64,000 nucleotides of DNA. Origin: Setophaga petechia. Lineage: Eukaryota; Chordata; Aves; Passeriformes; Parulidae. This document shows positions 10,901 to 24,500 of this stretch, piece after piece. Both the position numbers and the translations under genes were made by a program. The stretch lies in the NCBI GenBank assembly GCA_024362935.1, contig JANCRA010000007.1, positions 8,310,503 through 8,374,502 on the forward strand, read 5' to 3'. The notes beneath the pieces were generated by a model, which saw only the letters and a list, made by a program, of their open reading frames with translations, did no database searches and had not been told where the DNA came from. Numbering within the stretch: position 1 is the first letter of the stretch; every line of letters starts with the position of its first letter.

Positions 10901-13823
10901 AAAAGCTATTTCTCATGCTTACTATTGAGGATTGCCACTGGGAATTTTTTATGTTGTTTGTATTATGGTGAGAGTCAGCTAATGAAAACCCTTATGCTGC
11001 CTGAAGATCTGTTTCCTGTGTGGCTGTATGCAGACTCCTGCAGTCTTCAGAATGCCCATTTTGAGTAAAATCCACAGGGCAGGTCTCAGTCCCACTCTGT
11101 GAAAGTTGGATTTTTACTAGAATTTACTGCCTTGAGCCCGTTGTGCTTCAAATATTTATAAAGAATGACAAGTTTGTGTACAGTCAACTCCTGTGCAAAT
11201 ACCATGGTGATAACTGAAGGTGCTGTGCCTGGTGGAAAAAAAATGCCAGTGCTATGGGAAACAGAGAAGGGGAAGCAGTGCAAGGAGGCAGCAAAGGACA
11301 AAGATGCTGGCTATCCAGGGGATTTTCTTTTGTGACTCATTTTCTAGCAGTGTGATGAGTGTGAAAGTCGTGCCTAGTGTGAATGGGAAGATGGAGCTGC
11401 TTTTCTTCTCAGCTCAGAGACCTAAAATAATTATTTTAATGCTTACACTGGAGCTCCTTCTTATAAACAGGGCTGTTGCTGAGTTGCCAGATGTCTTGCT
11501 GTGTGAGATGGCAGATTAATACTGAGCTCTCTGGAGCAGGTTCTTCACTTTTGTGCAGGTTGTTTTCCATGTCAGAGTGAAAAGATCTCTTTGTACTCTT
11601 TGTTCTCCTTTGGGATAAAATTTTGTAAGCAGAGAGGCTGGAAGAGCATCTCCTTGGGCTTTGTCAGGGATGCTTTTGTTCATGTTCCAGTGGAGATGTC
11701 TTGTCAGGTTATGAAGCCACATCCCTCAGCTCTGTGTCTCTCTTGTTCTGGCTTGGGGTCAGAGGGTCCAGTTTCACTTGGGATGCTCTGGTAGGGGTCA
11801 GTGATGTCTGTACCAGCACCACCACCCCAGACTGGACAGACCTTCTGAGAATAGCTGTGTCCAAATATAGAGAGCAAGTGGAAGGGAAATGCTGTTTGTT
11901 TTAGCAAGGTAGTAGGTCAGAAATAAAGAAGAGAAAGAGTGCAAATTCCTCTGCTTAATTGTATTACATTAACACTGCCTTATGTTCTTTTAGTGTAGAA
12001 GAATTCTTTATACAATAGAGAGTCAATCCTTTGTTCATTTTTAAATCCCGTGGTTTTAGGAAACATACCAATCTTAATTTGCCAGTTCTAATAATTAATT
12101 CTAAGAATCAGCAATGTTCTTAGCCTTTGTTCTCAGCATGTTACCCTGCCCAGGTTATGCTGGCCAGCTTTCATTCCCACAGTGTGCTGACTCTTGAGAA
12201 GCAGTAAGTGCTTAGATCTTCCTTTTTCATTGCTTCCAAAATCCAATTAAACCTTTCTTTCCTGGAATATTTTCTTGATTCCTCTGTAACTCTGACTCTT
12301 TGCCTGCATAAGCCCCAGCTCAGACTCACCCCCCTTTATGTTCCCTGGGCAGAGAGCTCTAATGTAGGGCAAAAGTTCTGGCCTGCCTTGTCTTTGAGGA
12401 TCATTTCACCTGCTGATGAGTCTCTGCTCCTGCCTGCCTGAACTGCTTGTCCCATGGCTGGCAACCACAGGAAAACCTTGCCTGCATTCCCAGCTGCTCT
12501 CTCCTGTCTACAGACCTAGGCAAGCACCATCCCCAGGCTCCAAGTGTTTACCTCGTATCACCTTTCTGGGCTCACCTCCCATCTGCTGGGAATCTGCTCC
12601 GTGACTCAGGGAGCACTAACCTTGACAAATGGCAAACTCCAAAATTACTGCTTGTGCAGATTGGATCGGCCATGGCGTGTATGTGCATCACTTCACGTGA
12701 GATGCAGATGTTGTAAGGTGGTTTTGTTTGTTTGTGTTAAATGATGGCATTCATCTCTGCATCTAACTTCTAATCTCAAAGTTGCTGAGTTTAGAAATGA
12801 GGCTAACATCTGAGTTTATGTTTGAGACTGCAGGGTTTCAGATAAGTTGTCTTTGCAAGCCAAGTCCCTTGCTGGTTGATTATTTATGCAGGGCACCAAG
12901 CTTGCACGCTACTTAAGACTAAAAGGTGTATTCCAGGTCACACAACTGAGAAGAAGTGCTTGTTCTACAATTTCTCTGAGGAGAGAACTGGCTGAATAGA
13001 GGCAGGGTGTGAATTCTGCCTCACTTGGTTCTTGTTTTGAAGAGCTAAGAGAGCTAAGAACTGAGAAATATTGGGGAGTGAACTTGAATGTTGTTATGGC
13101 TGCTCCCAGTAAGTGACTTCTATTTTCTGTAGTTTTACAGGAGAGCAGAGATAGGTAGTAAAGTGTTCTTTGGTAGGGACACCTGACCAGTGGGTATTTA
13201 ATTCCCTCAAAAATCAGGGTAGAGCAGTGTTTGTCCTTGCCTGGTGTGCCAGCCAATGTTCCCTCTGTGCAAGCACCAGGTGGCATTCTTGCTGTGACCA
13301 TGATCCCCAGTGACTGCTTTTCCTTTCCAGTTTTATACATCACATACCAAAATCAATACAGATACCGTGTTTCTGAAACACAGTTTGTGTGCTCTGGCAA
13401 AAAATACCTGCTTGTTTAAGGCCTGGCTGATGGTCTGCCTGGGTTTTTTGTTTCAAGATGGAAGATTCTTTTCAGAACCTTTGTACACCTTAGTTCTGTG
13501 ATGACAGTGTTACAGTCCAGTATGTTTTGGATCTCCCTATGTGTAAGGAATGTTTCCCTTGCTCTTTCCCTCCCAGTCCAAGGACTCTTTCATGGCCTTG
13601 ATGTTCAGTTTCTCCTTGAGAAAAGTTTTGCTACCCTGACCATGAATATTTTTATTACTGCTTTAGAGAACCCTGTGAAAATGAGTACTCTGAATTGTTA
13701 TCTAATATAATTATACATGTAAATAGTTATCATAAGAAACATTTCCACAGATTGATATATTTTTAGAAATTCTTCCTGGTGCTGATGTTTACTTGGAATG
13801 TTTTTCCTGTTTTTTTCCTCTAG

Positions 13824-13967
13824 GTCCTGTCTGCAGTATATGTGTATCATCTTTTGGAGCAAGACCTGTAGCTATCTTCAGTGGCTTTATGGTGGCTGGG
13901 GGCCTCATGATGAGCAGTTTTGCACCTAACATATACTTCCTGTATGTTTCATATGGGATAGTAGTTG
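13824..13967 (+). CDS. SLC16A9: SLC16A9 coding exon 2
   Basis: 144 bases encoding residues 66-113 (phase 1 in, phase 1 out). Acceptor tttttcctctag ends at 13823 and donor GTAAGA starts at 13968. The exon covers the end of the first extracellular loop and helices 2-3, reading [16 protein letters not shown] and then [20 protein letters not shown], almost residue for residue as in human MCT9. Confidence 0.96.
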
Positions 13968-14786
13968 GTAAGAAACACCTTCCCTTCATTTTGAGACTTA
14001 GTCTTCATTATTTTGAGTGTTGCTATATGAATATGAAATGGGAAACCGATTCACAGAGGCAATGGAAGTCTGGGACTTTATTTATCAAGGAATACTTGAT
14101 TTTTGGGCAGGGAGGGATGTTGCACGGGCAGGCTGTTACCATGTAGTAAAAGATAAAAACGATGTAAATGTTCATGAGGGTTTGAAAACAGTTTATCCTC
14201 TGTTGACACAATTGTTAGAGATGGAGAAGCTGAGGTTTTACCTAAGGGCTGGAATCGAGCAAGTCTTCTGCTGGCATGAAATGCCAATCTTAAGGGAATA
14301 ATATCTCTTCTGGAATCCTGTCACATACTCATTCTAATTTGATAAATTAGGGATCATTAGGGAGCAATGCTGTTCTGCCCAGAACTGGATTGAACACAAA
14401 ATGCTGTGCTGGAGGCACGAAAGCGCTGCGCTCCTGGCAGGTGGTGACCTGCCCTCTGTGCTGCCGTGGGTGGCTGATCAAATTAACTGTGTCAGGCACT
14501 TGGGCACCTCTCTGGCCAGCAGGGCACCGTGCCACGGGCAGGCAGCTCTGCCCAGCCCTGGGCTCAGAGCCCTGTGGCCCTTCCACAGAGCGCAGAGCTC
14601 GGCTGGGAGCTCCTCAAAGCCAGCCTGCTCCACCCTGCTCAGCAGCAGGGACGGGAGGTGGGACAGTGCTGAGCAGGGTTAAAGGTACCTCAGTACCCAG
14701 GGCACACCATGGCATCACCTGATAACAAGGGGGGATTCCTTTCCTAGAGGATGTAGCATGATTTATATCTCCCTCTTTTTACCCAG
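13968..14786 (+). other. SLC16A9: SLC16A9 intron 2 of the coding region
   Basis: An 819-base intron. A GC-rich patch near 14410-14680 gives chance open frames on both strands. No repeat or RNA gene was recognised. Confidence 0.85.
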
Positions 14787-14882
14787 GTCTTGGATGTGGC
14801 CTTTTGTACACTGCAACAGTCACCATCACGTGCCAGTATTTTGACAAACGCAGAGGCCTTGCACTTGGTCTGATTTCAACAG
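14787..14882 (+). CDS. SLC16A9: SLC16A9 coding exon 3
   Basis: 96 bases encoding residues 114-145 (phase 1 in, phase 1 out). Acceptor tttttacccag ends at 14786 and donor GTAGGA starts at 14883. It contains helix 4 and the second MCT signature, read here as [18 protein letters not shown], where the charged DKRR lies in the loop before helix 5. Confidence 0.96.
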
Positions 14883-16424
14883 GTAGGACTTTACTTGTCA
14901 TTCTCTCCAGCTTGTCAGCTCTGATACAGCCACCCTTACCCTGGCAATAAAAGCCAGAGCATTATGTTTTTCTCAGTAACTTAAGGAGGTTGCTACTTTC
15001 TTAAATCAAACTATCAGTAGCAATGAAGGGGAAAACTTAGGCTTCAGATAAAACAGTAACTACACCTGCAGGTTTATGCTATGGGCCATCAATATAGATG
15101 AGGGAAGGATATTCACTGAAAGCAGTCTCCTGTAGCTTGGGCTGTGTGCCATGGATAATGAGGGGAGGCATTCCATAGAGTCCTCTTTTTCCTCTTTGTT
15201 CTTACTCAGGAGCAGAGGTGAGAAAGAGATTGGAGATGCAGGATACAAATGCTGCATCACCACTACCTCACATTAGCTGTACCTCTACACTTTTTAGTGG
15301 CCTGAGTAGGAGCAGTTACAGATGGCCCTTGTGCCATGCCTTGCTTTCTGTGTGCCATGGGGTGTCTGCTCTGACCTCTTTTCTCGAGTAGCTGTCAGTA
15401 AGGAGACACAGGATCAGTGTAGTCCGTGGTGTGAGATACTAATACCACATCCACACAAGGTCAGTGAAGAGGAGCTTCTGCAGAAATGCTCCTTGGGATC
15501 ATTTTCAGTGGCTTTGTTTTGCATTCCAGGTAGGTTGCCTTAAAGCCTGACCTTATTGTGCCCTGGTTAATTTCAGTACCTGGAAGGCAAAACAAGCATG
15601 GATTTTGTAACTGATTTTTCCTCTGTTTGACACCAGACAGTCTTCAGCAAATAATTTTAAAGTTTGTCATATAAATTGACTTGAAAACCAATGTTCTTGT
15701 TTGTGAGAGGACACACACTAGGTAAAATGGATATGTGCTCACTTCAAACAAGAGCCTTTTCTTTAAATTACTGGGGTTGCATTAAATGCTTGTCCTCCTA
15801 GTAATTTCTCACTCTTCAGTGTTTTCTTCTGAATGGCCACATTTCTCAAATGCATGTGTAGTCCTGTAGAGCTTCAGAAATGCCTTTGGAGTAAACTCCC
15901 ACCAGGCAAACCCTGCTCCTTAAGCACCAGGCAGTCAAGGGCTGCTTCTAGGAGGGGTCTTGGTGAACTCCTGGTCCATTTCTGCCTGGAGGGAGGAAGG
16001 TGGCAGCACAGAGAAGAAAGGGAAAATGTTGGAGTGGGAAATTCTAACTGTGCTAACTCAAAATGGTACCTGAAGGGATACGAGTATATGAGAGCAGGGC
16101 AGAAGGGTGGCTTAACAGTTCTTTGATGTTTTTAATCAGATATAGTATTGATCCTGCTTGTTTATGAAGTGTCTGCTAGTGTTATTTGTCATAATGTGTT
16201 CAGATATTTTGGGAGATATTTTTTGTGTTGTTGCAACTCAACAAAGAGACTGTAACTTCAGGAGGGATGATGATTCACTGATTCATTAAACTTGGGAGAG
16301 AGGAGCACAAATGCATTACCATTGCTGTGGCAGTGTATTCATAGCTGCTAATTGTGGAATTTTGTTAGAGTTGAAGAGTGGTCTTGGTTCTTCAGTTTAA
16401 ACCAAACTTATTTTTCTTTTATAG
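14883..16424 (+). other. SLC16A9: SLC16A9 intron 3 of the coding region
   Basis: A 1.5-kb non-coding intron with no repeat or RNA gene I can recognise. Confidence 0.85.
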
Positions 16425-17333
16425 GCTCAAGTGTTGGACTCTTTATATATGCAGCACTGCAAAGAGAGCTTATTGAGCTGTATGGACTGGATGGGTGTCT
16501 GCTAATAGTTGGTGCCCTGTCTCTAAATATATTAGCATGTGGCAGCCTAATGAGACCTTTGGAATCATCCAGTTCTCCTCCACCAGAGAAAATGTTTGTA
16601 GACAAAGTCCCAGATCAATATTTTGTTTACCGTGAAAAGGAAAAGACTGTTGAAGAAAACATTAGCATCCTTGAAAAGGGCTATATTGATGAAAAATCTG
16701 TGAACAATGTGCCTGATTGCAAACAGGATAGCACTTTGAATAAGAATGCATTGAGCTCAATAAATGTAAATGAGAAAGACACTTACAAAAAGAAAGTTGT
16801 AGAGCAGACAAACTTCTGCAAGCAACTCGCCAAGAGGAAGTGGCAGCTCTATTTGACCTACTGGAAGGAGACCATGGTTCTTTTCAAGAACAAAGTATTT
16901 TCAGCTCTCTTTGTTGCCATCTTGCTCTTTGATATTGGTGGATTTCCTCCTTCTCTGCTCATGGAAGATGTAGCAAGAAGTGCAAACATTAGTGAAGATG
17001 ACTATTATATGCCCCTTATTTCCATCATTGGCATTATGACGACTGTTGGCAAACTTATTTTAGGAATACTGGCAGATTTTAAGTGGGTTAACACTTTATA
17101 TCTCTATGTAACTACCTTATTAATGACAGGAGTGGCCTTGTTTGCAATTCCATTCGCCAAAAGTTACCTTACATTAGCGATGCTTTCTGGGATTTTGGGT
17201 TTTCTGACTGGGAACTGGTCAATTTTTCCATATGTAACAACAAAGACTGTTGGGATTGAGAAACTGACTCATGCCTATGGGATATTGATGTTCTTTGCTG
17301 GACTTGGGAACAGCCTCGGACCACCAATTGTAG
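16425..17333 (+). CDS. SLC16A9: SLC16A9 coding exon 4 (largest exon)
   Basis: 909 bases encoding residues 146-448. Acceptor tttcttttatag ends at 16424 and donor GTAAGG starts at 17334. It holds helices 5-6, the long cytoplasmic loop (about residues 190-300, rich in Lys, Glu and Ser), and helices 7 to 11. The loop ends in a conserved [13 protein letters not shown] segment. After it come [20 protein letters not shown], a strongly MCT9-like helix 7 region, and [20 protein letters not shown]. The loop is the least conserved part against human MCT9, as in other MCTs. If the donor were ignored, the frame would stop after only a few more codons, at 17348-17350. Confidence 0.97.
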
Positions 17334-17652
17334 GTAAGGGCAAGGTGTAGATATAAACTGAACATGAGCTTGTCACAACCAGACAGAATGCTTTTGCATG
17401 TCTAGTAATGGAAACATGAAATCAAAATCTGCAACAAAAAATAAAAGCTGTTTGGCCAATTATGTTTGTAATTTGTGGGAATTTTTAAGGGAAAACACAA
17501 TCCATGTCTAAGAGGTCAAACAGCATTTTAGATTCGGCCTATTTAATTTAAATTTTATTTTGTTGCTTGGGTGTTTTTTAATTGTTGTTTCTCCATGTTA
17601 CCAGTGCTGTGTTACACTTCACTGATGAGCTTCTCTCTTATCCCACCCCCAG
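17334..17652 (+). other. SLC16A9: SLC16A9 intron 4 of the coding region
   Basis: A short 319-base AT-rich intron ending in a pyrimidine tract (cttatcccacccccag). Nothing else was seen in it. Confidence 0.9.
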
Positions 17653-17831
17653 GCTGGTTTTACGACTGGACACAGGAGTACAACACTGCTTTCTACTTCA
17701 GTGGCTTTTGTGTCCTGCTGGGGGGATTTCTCCTGCTCTTGGCAGCACTGCCCTGCTGGAATTCCTGCACCAATCAGAGCTCCAAGCTGCCTCCAAATAC
17801 TTACTCCTACAAAGTTGCATCTAACGCTTAG
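17653..17831 (+). CDS. SLC16A9: SLC16A9 coding exon 5 with stop codon
   Basis: 179 bases encoding residues 449-507 and the TAG stop at 17829-17831. It encodes [19 protein letters not shown] and helix 12 ([13 protein letters not shown]). The C-terminal tail ends YKVASNA, against YKVASNV in human MCT9. The total reading frame is 1524 bases with no internal stop. Confidence 0.96.
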
Positions 17832-18548
17832 GTGACAACTGGAAAACACTTTGCGCCTTTTTATATTATATAGCAAAGTATTTTAGTAATTTTCCACTTA
17901 TTTATGAAGCCCACAAATCCTCTTTCCACTAGAAAAATTCCATTGTTGCTTGTTGTTCAGTTTCCTTTTCTTCTTCTATTTCTTTTTTTTAATGTTATTT
18001 TTAAAAACAGTCTTATTTGTGTACTAAGCACCGTGTTTTCAGCCTTTGTCTACTGTAATTTCCTTTCACCCTGTAAAGGGGTGTTCTGCTGTATTATCAG
18101 CTGTACTTTTTTTAAGGGGGTTTAGTATGGAGGGGTGAACACTTTGGAGCAAAAATGAAGGCCTGTTCTTTATAGGAGAAGGCTGGCATTTCTGCCTCCT
18201 TCCATAGGTCTCCAAGTTGCACAATTAGGCTTTACAAAACAAGAATTTGCCTTATTAAAATGTAATACTGTGGCAAGGTGCTTTTAACTTCATGCTTAGA
18301 TTAACTTGTCTTTTTAAAGTTTCTCCAATTTATGATTAAGTGCCAATTGTGGGAGGAAGAAGAGGGGAAACAAAATCAACCTTGTGTTGCATAACTGAAG
18401 TGAATATTATGACGAAAGTAAAGATTCTTATTACCACTGCGACTAAGAACCATGTTTATAAATATTGCAAATTTTGTGAAGCCTGTTTATAAAACTGTTG
18501 AACCAAAACCTTTTAAAACCAAGGAATAAATGTGATTGTTGAAACCGT
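17832..18548 (+). other. SLC16A9: SLC16A9 3' untranslated region
   Basis: About 0.7 kb of AT-rich sequence follows the stop codon, up to the AATAAA at 18525-18530. The end point is placed about 18 bases past that signal. No competing canonical signal was obvious closer to the stop, though internal variants could give shorter transcripts. Confidence 0.6.
18525..18530 (+). terminator. SLC16A9: polyadenylation signal AATAAA of SLC16A9
   Basis: A canonical hexamer in the context ccaaggaataaatgtgattg, 694 bases after the stop codon. A T/G-rich stretch, tgtgattgttg, directly follows, as expected of a downstream element. Confidence 0.6.
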
Positions 18549-21500
18549 GGAAGGAAATGCTGACTTGGTTATGCAAGCTCATAATCTTTTTATCAAGGTT
18601 GGAGAGAAGCCCACTGAAGCCCACAGGTGAGTGTTTCTAAGCAAGGCACCCAAATTCTGGTGGTCCTGGGGCCCTCTATTGTTATACAACCACAGTTCAG
18701 TGGATTGAAGCTGCTGCAGAAAGCTTAATAGGGCTTGTAGGGCTTTTAACAAGGTAGACCTGATTAAAAAGGGGAAATTGTGACAGCAATGTCATCTTTG
18801 CTGTCCTTTTTTGGAACAGATATAGCAAGGAGAAAAGGGAGTAGAAGAGAGCAAGAAAAAGCATGGGGGAGGACTGGCAGAAGAGGTTCAGAGAAAGCTG
18901 ATGGGGAAAGAGTTGCAACATTTGAGCACCAAACAAGTCAGTGAGAGAGAGCCCTTGGAACCTCTTGTCTGTCTAGCTGCAGGCCAGCCCTGCGTGCGTG
19001 TTGGGTTTTGCTGGCGTGGCTGGGGAACGCCGTGTGATGATGAAGCCTTTCCTGAGCCAGCCAGGTGCTCCAGCACAGGCAGGGTGACTCGACTGCCTCT
19101 GCCCTGCCCCGTGTGCCCTGTGCAATGGCTTTTGCTCACAGAGCTGCTCTCGTGCCAAGGCTGTGTCTGCACAGCAGTGACAAATCTCTCCATGGGCGGC
19201 ACGTCCTGTGCGCTCTGGTTCTCGCTGCAGGTTTGGCGTTTTGAGCGTGTTGCAAGGCTCGGGTGAGGTGGGAGCTCTGAGCCCTGAGGTACAGCCTGCA
19301 AATGTCCCAGTAGTTGTCAGCAGTGCTGTGGGCTTCAGGTGTGTGATGTGATTCTGGGTCATTAATAATTCTCAAGGTAAAAGCCAGGCATGTAAGGAGC
19401 ACCGTGTGTTGTTGAAGAGCTGTGCACAGAGTGACTGTGCTTGCACACCTCATTAAGCAAGAGGGATGCAACATCTGAGTGGGGCAGACCTACGTGCAGT
19501 AATGTTCCCTCCTCTGGTCCAAGGCAGGAAAATCCAGCTTGGCTTCAAACAGTTTTTGCTGACTTTTTGGGATTCACTTATGTTTGTTTGTATTAAAACA
19601 TGACAAAGATGCAGTTAGTTTGTCTCTTTTTTTTTTTCCTTCCTTTTGTCAGCTGAGTGTAACTACCATGTGGGTGGGTTTTCTTCCTAATTTGCTTATT
19701 CAGTGCATGTAGAAAGAATATTGAGTATTCTGGACAGCCATAAGTGCAACTCCAGTCCTAAATTGGAGTCCTGGGTATCTGATTTGGATTTGCACCCATT
19801 TTATGTGCTCTTATGGCAGCTGTAGTCATATTTCATCACATGTATATAAAAGTAATACCATGTTTTACACATCTTAAAGAAACCGTGGGGATATCCTGGG
19901 TATGATCAGGCCATGTATGCCTTCAGATTCTTCTTTTAAAAGCTCACTTCCTGCCAACAATACATTCTGAGTTCTTTAAATATGAAACTGATGTTGAATG
20001 AGTGGTTAGTCTGAAAAAACGCAGCTGGAATTACTGCAAATGATTAGGTGGTACGTAGCACACTCTTGCAATGGAAATGGAGTCTATTATTAGGCAGCCT
20101 GATATGTGTGGAAATATGACTAGTGATCTGTAACAGTTTCCTGATGTAACCCTACCCAGCAGTGAGGAAAGAGCCCTGACTGTTAAAGAATTTTATTTGC
20201 CACTGCAAGCAATATGTGCTAGGACTCCTTGCCCCAGCCAGCTGAGCACTGTGATTTTATTTATCTTGTCTTTAACTGGTAAACAAGACCCAAGATTTTA
20301 ATGTTTTGATTTTCCTGTTCTAGTTTTACAGGGTTCCTTTCCAAGAAGATATTTCCAGAGTTGCTGGAACTTACATTTTATCTGAGAGCCTTTCCTTCTG
20401 TCTTCATGCTTCATTCAAATCATGAACCCATAGGTTCAAATGTGTTTTAGAAGGTGGCAGGACAGGTACAATGTGATAATCTGTGCCATATTTGCTTGAA
20501 AAGTAGGTCATCTGCATTGACAGAGTGGTAGGGGTAGGTAGAGGTGGTAGAGGTAGGTAAACATTTCTGCCATGCAGAATTCTGGATTGTCTTGACTTTT
20601 ATAGTCCCTGACAAACAGATCTGGAACAGATAGAATCAGATGCTTAAGTAATTACTCTTTATTGTACAAGATAAAGGTATTGTTTATCAATAAATTATTC
20701 CGTTACTGTGGAGTCAATCATGAATAGAACATTTATCTACTTCTTTGCAGATCCTATGAAAGTTTATCATAGTTGCTGAAACACAAGACAAATGAAACTG
20801 TGAAATATTATTAGATTTAAAGTGTACCCTGTGCCTTGCTGAATTGATGGGCTTTATCATTAGCTGCAGAAAGAGGTTACATTCCTTTGGTGGCTGTTAA
20901 TTTGTCTAAATCATGCTGATCCTGGATTCCTGCATCCAGCACTGACATTGAACAATGTGCTGAGTGAGGGCTATAAAAATTGATGGAGATGTTTGCATAG
21001 CATTAAACTGACATGGAGGTATTTTTTTATTGGAGAGATATTTCAGGTCATTCAGGAAGGCTTTTCACATATACCTATGGTGGATATGTTTGGCTGAGCA
21101 TGATCCCAGTCAGATTAAAAATGGCAAAATTAGAAATTATACAGAAATCCAGTTGAACAGGACAGAGAAAGTAGAAAAAGTTGATTTCCTATGAAACAGA
21201 ATTTCTCAAACTCAGAGGACTCATTTCAGTGATGCTTTGCTGTAGACTCAATTAAGTTGAAGAGTGAAATTTAAGACTTCTCAATCTTCATACAAGAAAC
21301 AGTCTAGAGGTATGTTAATATGCCTTCTGATTACAAAATTATTTTTCCTTTTTTTTTTTGGATGAAGATATTTGTTCTTTTACATGTTTTCTTTTAAGCA
21401 ATCAAAACACTTCAGAGGTGATACACACATGCTCAGCTTGAACTGTTCTGTATCATGCAATGATTTTGTTGCAGGAACTAAATCAGGGAATGATTTTAGT

Positions 21501-24500
21501 TGAAAGGGACCTTTAAAGATCCTCTAGTTTAGACTCTCTGCTATGACATAGTGATTTCAAGTTTCTCAGAGTAGCTGCTATTCCTGGTTTGTTGTCACTC
21601 CCATGGCTCTGTGGGGAAGGCTTGACTCCTTTCTTTTATGTCCTCATTTGCAATGTCCTCACATTTTTTGCAACAACATCTTATGTTGGTTTTCTTTAGA
21701 GTGTCCATAGCTTCTCACAGCAACTCTGTTGGTCAGCTTTAACCAGCTGTGTTCAATGTGTGGAGTACTTGCTTGCTTGGGCTTTTTTCATTAGTGTTAA
21801 ATAATCGACCAGTCCAAGCAGACTTTATTAGCCAGGTGTCATTTCATATTTTCAGAAACTAGAGGCCTAGGTATCTGAAATGAGCAACTTGCTGAAATTC
21901 TTGGCCAGAGCTATATAAAGAGAATAAAATATGACTGGTATGTACACAGATTTCTCTATTCTGCAGATGCTCAAGGCTTCATCTGCTGAGGAAAAAGAGT
22001 CTTGTGCATGTGTGATAAAGAGGAGCTGAGACAGGGCAGATCCTGCAGCTCTCCCTGCTGTGCTTTCTTCTCTTTGGGTCTCCTCCTGTGTCAGGTGCAG
22101 GTGTTGTGCTGTGTTTGCTGCAATTTTGAGGGGGAGGAGAGCACCTGGCTGGAATGTGAGGCTGACCATGCAGCCCCCTCCAGTCTGCTCACTTGGTGTG
22201 CAACAAGGAGCACCATGGAATGCTCAGGTGCTCACTGTGTGCCTCAGTGAGCCCTGACCCCATTCCTGACTGAGTCCCCGCGCTGCTGTACAGGGGTTGG
22301 ATTTTCCAGTGGTTTTCCAGGCCATAGTTTTGTGTTTTCTGCCAGTCAAAGTGCTTGCTTAAAGCATCCAGCTGCATTGTTGTGGGTGCATTGCTGTAAA
22401 TGCGCTCACAGCACCTCTGAAAATGCTTTTTTCTTTTGTTTTCCCCAAGAGCAGCTGGATGTTTCTGTGGTGTGAGCTGGGGTGTAACTGCTGGCACACC
22501 ATGCTGCAGTGTGCTGCATGGCTGGGAAGGACTCAGGGCAGTTCCTGTGTGAGCTGCTGTGCAGCCATGGCCCTGTGCAGTGTGACTGCAGCAAATGCTC
22601 CTCTCCTCTGCCTCTGGCTCCAACCGCAATCCGACCTGGTCACAGTCAAACTTGCAAACTCAATTTCACTTAATTCAGATTAATGTTTTTCCTCCCTTGT
22701 TTCTCTTGTTGCAAGCTGCAAAATTATCTGCCTAACCCCTTTTCTCCTTTCCTGTGTCACACACAGATCATGATGAAAAGTAAACACGTTTTCAGTGATT
22801 AACAGCAGAGACTAGGATGCAGCTGAGTAACAAGATGGATACCTACACCTTGTTTTGTAAATGGCCAGTGCTCTGAACAACTCTGTATTTACAGATTGTA
22901 TCTAAATTGTGGGGTTTTGTGGTTATAACTTTAAATTTTGATATGTGACATGCATATTAGGTTGGATTAGGTCAGGCTGTCTCTCACTGGAATCCAATTA
23001 CTTTGCTTTTTAATTAAAATATCCCTGGGTTGGAGTGGCTTTCTCCCTGCTTTGCATTACTTAGGGGACCATCCTCCCAAAGTGGGATAACTGAAATCAT
23101 CTGGCATGTCTTTCTCAGATTCTGTGAATTACAATAAATGCTTTGTACAAGATTGTGCAAGAGATCAGAAAAATGCTTAATTAAATAACATTTGCTTCAA
23201 GTTAAACAGTCATGCAGAGGTACTGGGAACAAGTAGGGAACAAAAAATATATTTGTGAGACTAGGTTTGACAATCTGGCTCCTCCCTGGTGTATCCATGA
23301 TAGCAAACTATTAAGAAGTCACTCTTCTGGGTGTAGGAATTTTAGCTACCAAAAAGATTAGTGGGAGAGGGAGATGTAAAGAAGAAATTCCCCCTGAGCA
23401 GACCATTACCTTGTTGCTTTAGAAACAGGAGACCTGACTTTTCATATGACAGACTGAATAACTCCAAATAGGGTTTTATCATATCTGAAACTGGGAAGAC
23501 TGATGGAGATGCTGCTGCCATCTCAGCTCCTCTGGGGGGGGAAGGTCTGTGTTTTGAGTCTTTCTTTAAGTTTTCTCTAATTTTGTTCAAGAAGTAGTAT
23601 CACAAGGCTGCATAAAGCAGAGGTTATTGAACATAACAGGAGTAACTCTTTTGAAATGAGCCAGTAAGGAGTGGTTCTATGACAGTGGGGAAATATAAAA
23701 GAAGAACTGCCTATGCCTGATTTTATATGGACTAGGGCAGTGTCCATGGTGCAAGAGGATGCCTCTACTTAGTGTACTCCTCCTTTTTCTTTTCTTTTTT
23801 TTCATCCACACCTCAAGTGCTTTGCAAGCTACAGCCAGAGAGGAGGCAAGGACTAATCCTGTCTTACTTCTTTACAGCTCTTCTAAGAGGCAATTTTGTG
23901 TTGAAACTGTATTATTTATGAAAAATGGTGGCATATGGTGCCAGAGATAATTGCTTCAGCAAGAGATTAATACCCCATGAGCTGTCTGGAGCTGAAGCTG
24001 GAAGCTGAGACTCCCTTCAGCTGTGGGAAGCTGTCAGAAACCAGCAGCAGTTTGTGGATGGAGCCTCTGGGAGATCTGCCTTCCTGGGAGGATGATTTGG
24101 GATGCAGAAACTGGCGTGGTAGTTGCAACTTTTGCTGAAACTAATCCAACATTTCAAATTCCCTTTGAAAATGAGCAGACAGGGAGAAAACCATGATTGC
24201 AAAAATTCTGTGTTCCTTTGCATCTTTCTGTTTCTTGGAGAAATTAACCTGGAATCAGCCAATTTCATTACATAGACTGAAATATAATAGAAATACAGAC
24301 TTCAAATAATTTGTAGGTCCTGAAAAAGAGCTCTACTTGCTTCATTATAATAGTTTTCAGCTTGTGGCTATTTTTGCTGGTGTTCTGCTCTTTAGCAACA
24401 ACAGCATGATAGCGCCTTTAGATAATGAAGCAATACTGCATTTTGAATGCTGACTTGTTTTCCCTGGAACAGCATCAAGAAAATGAAGAGGTTTAAGTGC

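Larger units (their letters stand above)
6124..13823 (+). other. SLC16A9: SLC16A9 intron between coding exons 1 and 2
   Basis: A 7.7-kb AT-rich intron. It contains one solo LTR (7455-7880) and a 20-bp tandem repeat beside it (7888-7955). The rest has no recognisable gene, RNA or repeat. Confidence 0.85.
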
